Positions 63,115-64,000 of a stretch of 64,000 bases of DNA are shown in pieces. Numbering within the stretch: the stretch's first letter is position 1; each line of letters begins with the position of its first letter. The position numbers and the translations under genes are program-made. The stretch covers positions 62,001 to 126,000 of the forward strand of contig NZ_JAJUWT010000007.1 in assembly GCF_021390395.1 (NCBI RefSeq), read 5' to 3'. This DNA is from Saccharothrix sp. S26. GTDB taxonomy: Bacteria > Actinomycetota > Actinomycetes > Mycobacteriales > Pseudonocardiaceae. The notes beneath the pieces are model-generated. The model saw nothing but the letters and a program-made list of their open reading frames with translations. It made no database searches and was not told the origin of the DNA.

Positions 63115-63647
63115 AAGATCTCGGTCTGCGCGAGGATCGCCTCGTGGATCGGCACCGCCTTGCGCGGGCCGACCCGGGCCAGGAAGTCCGCCGCGTCGGA
63201 GACCTTCATCCACGGCGCGGCCGTGGGCAGGCCGAGGACGTCGACGCGCTGCTCGGGCACGGTCAGCGAGTCGCCGGGGTGGTAGAACGCGCCGTGGTCG
63301 ACCAGGTAGCCGACGTTCACCGGCAGTTCGATCTGGTGGTGGATGACCTCGTGCGGCGCGTCGAGGACGGTGACGACCGAGCCGTTGACCTCCAGCGCGT
63401 CACCGGGCGTGACGATCTCCGCACCCTCCAGGTCGAACGGCGCGATCAGGCGCGCGCCGGGGTTGGCCGCGCGGACGGCGGCCAGCTTGCCGGGGTCGAG
63501 GTGGTCGCGGTGCTCGTGCGTGACCAGGATCGCGTCGAGGCCGTCGACCTGCTCGAAGCCCGACGAGTAGGCGCCGGGGTCGAACAGCAGGCGGGCCGCG
63601 CCGGTGTCGACCAGCAGGCACGAGTGCCCGAAGTGGGCGATCAGCAT
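63036..63647 (-). CDS. metallo-beta-lactamase-fold hydrolase (UlaG-like)
   Basis: A 203-residue MBL protein: IAHFGHSCLLVDTGAARLLFDPG, LVTHEHRDHLDP with the HxHxDH zinc motif, GHxxxP-type PGDSL region, and KAVPIHEAILAQTE with a late His. Closest in style to the actinobacterial 'MBL fold metallo-hydrolase' group with L-ascorbate-6-phosphate-lactonase-like architecture; substrate unknown. Overlaps the convergent DUF2334 gene by 79 bp. Confidence 0.85.
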   Translation of the reverse strand: MLIAHFGHSCLLVDTGAARLLFDPGAYSSGFEQVDGLDAILVTHEHRDHLDPGKLAAVRAANPGARLIAPFDLEGAEIVTPGDALEVNGSVVTVLDAPHEVIHHQIELPVNVGYLVDHGAFYHPGDSLTVPEQRVDVLGLPTAAPWMKVSDAADFLARVGPRKAVPIHEAILAQTEIFYRVLVGTAPEGVEVVVLPRGEAVEL

Positions 63648-63675
63648 CGGGGGTGCTCCTCTCTCGCGTGGCCGG

Positions 63676-64000
63676 TCAGCCCACGTCGTGCAGCAGCGCG
63701 TCCTCCACGTCCGGCGGCAGCCCGGCGCGTCGCGTGCGGTCCGGGCCCAGGGTCCGTTCGTACGCCAACGCGTCGACCGCCGTCTCGGCCGTGGGCCGGA
63801 CCCGCAGGCCCGCGGCCAACGCGGGGCCCGCGTCGCGGAACATCATCGCCCGGTGCGACGGCGGCAGCCACAGCGGCAGCGACTTCGGACCCGTCCACGG
63901 CTCGACGCCGTGCCGCTGGAGGACCGGCTCGGGGATGCGGACCAGCACCGTGCCCGGCGGTGCGACCGCGCCCGCGATCTCGCCCAGGACCAGCGACAAC
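63676..64000 (-). CDS. C-terminal part of an NAD(P)-binding epimerase/reductase-like protein (partial)
   Basis: About 108 residues are visible; the N-terminal Rossmann part lies beyond the window. The pattern LGEIAGAVAPPGTVLVRIPEPVLQRHGVEPWTGPKSLPLWLPPSHRAMMFRDAGPALAAGLRVRPTAETAVDALAYER matches the C-terminal region of actinobacterial NAD-dependent epimerase/dehydratase-family reductases. No catalytic motif is in view, so the product name is provisional. Confidence 0.6.
   Translation of the reverse strand, partial: LSLVLGEIAGAVAPPGTVLVRIPEPVLQRHGVEPWTGPKSLPLWLPPSHRAMMFRDAGPALAAGLRVRPTAETAVDALAYERTLGPDRTRRAGLPPDVEDALLHDVG

Overview
The window comes from a very high-GC actinomycete, most likely a member of the Pseudonocardiales (Saccharothrix/Actinosynnema/Lentzea-like). 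This is inferred from several things: third codon positions that are almost always G or C, many GTG starts, many genes whose start codon lies 6-8 bases after a TAnnnT -10 element (leaderless mRNAs), a DasR-type operator before amino-sugar genes, a HAIR operator before clpB, and type VII secretion-associated families (WxG proteins, EspG-like chaperones, DUF3558 lipoproteins). No rRNA, tRNA, CRISPR array, integrase or insertion sequence was seen. It reads as ordinary chromosome in which housekeeping metabolism is interleaved with secretion-related clusters.

Layout. 1-5475: a hydrolase fragment, a flavohemoglobin, a small VOC protein and HspR-type clpB, with two intergenic groups of DnaA-box-like sequences. 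5476-12920: two membrane-anchored proteins of unknown function, an SDR, a three-gene WxG/type VII substrate operon (7018-8722), a scramblase-like protein, pyrE, a DUF2784 protein, a SPOUT rRNA/tRNA methyltransferase and a GH76-like glycosidase. 12909-15393: a LacI regulator divergent from a PfkB sugar kinase and a P-loop kinase. 15397-18541: two DedA proteins flanking a GlcD-like FAD oxidase. 18570-20632: nagA and a ROK kinase behind a dre-like site. 20830-25969: an ECF-type sigma factor, YciI, SDR, aldo/keto reductase, LLM oxidoreductase, DUF427, and class II fructose-bisphosphate aldolase.

26042-35790: a His/Trp-rich membrane protein, a microprotein, DUF3151, a FUSC-like exporter, a secreted HNH nuclease with a hairpin over its ribosome-binding site, a degenerate lipid-kinase-like protein, purA, and an ssuCBAD sulfonate-use operon. 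35840-42000: a secreted glycerophosphodiesterase, a Na+/H+ antiporter, a UBP zinc finger and a fused TRAP permease with its TAXI binding lipoprotein. 42013-48678: purD and then a seven-gene type VII-associated cluster: PE-like, DUF3558 lipoprotein, PPE-like, two EspG-like chaperones, an EspC-like protein and a WxG-lytic transglycosylase fusion. The secretion machinery itself is absent. 48679-49464 is a G-rich tandem-repeat region with no convincing gene.

49465-64000: a VOC protein, an aminotransferase, a 57-residue membrane peptide, a K+ channel, threonine aldolase, two SigE-family sigma/membrane-protein pairs flanking an SMR pump and its TetR regulator, purB, a Pro-rich lipoprotein, a polar amino-acid ABC transporter, purC, a DUF2334 deacetylase-like protein, a metallo-beta-lactamase-fold hydrolase and the end of an epimerase-like gene. 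The purine genes purA, purD, purB and purC are all on the + strand within about 32 kb but are not one operon; three of the four carry their own leaderless-type promoters.
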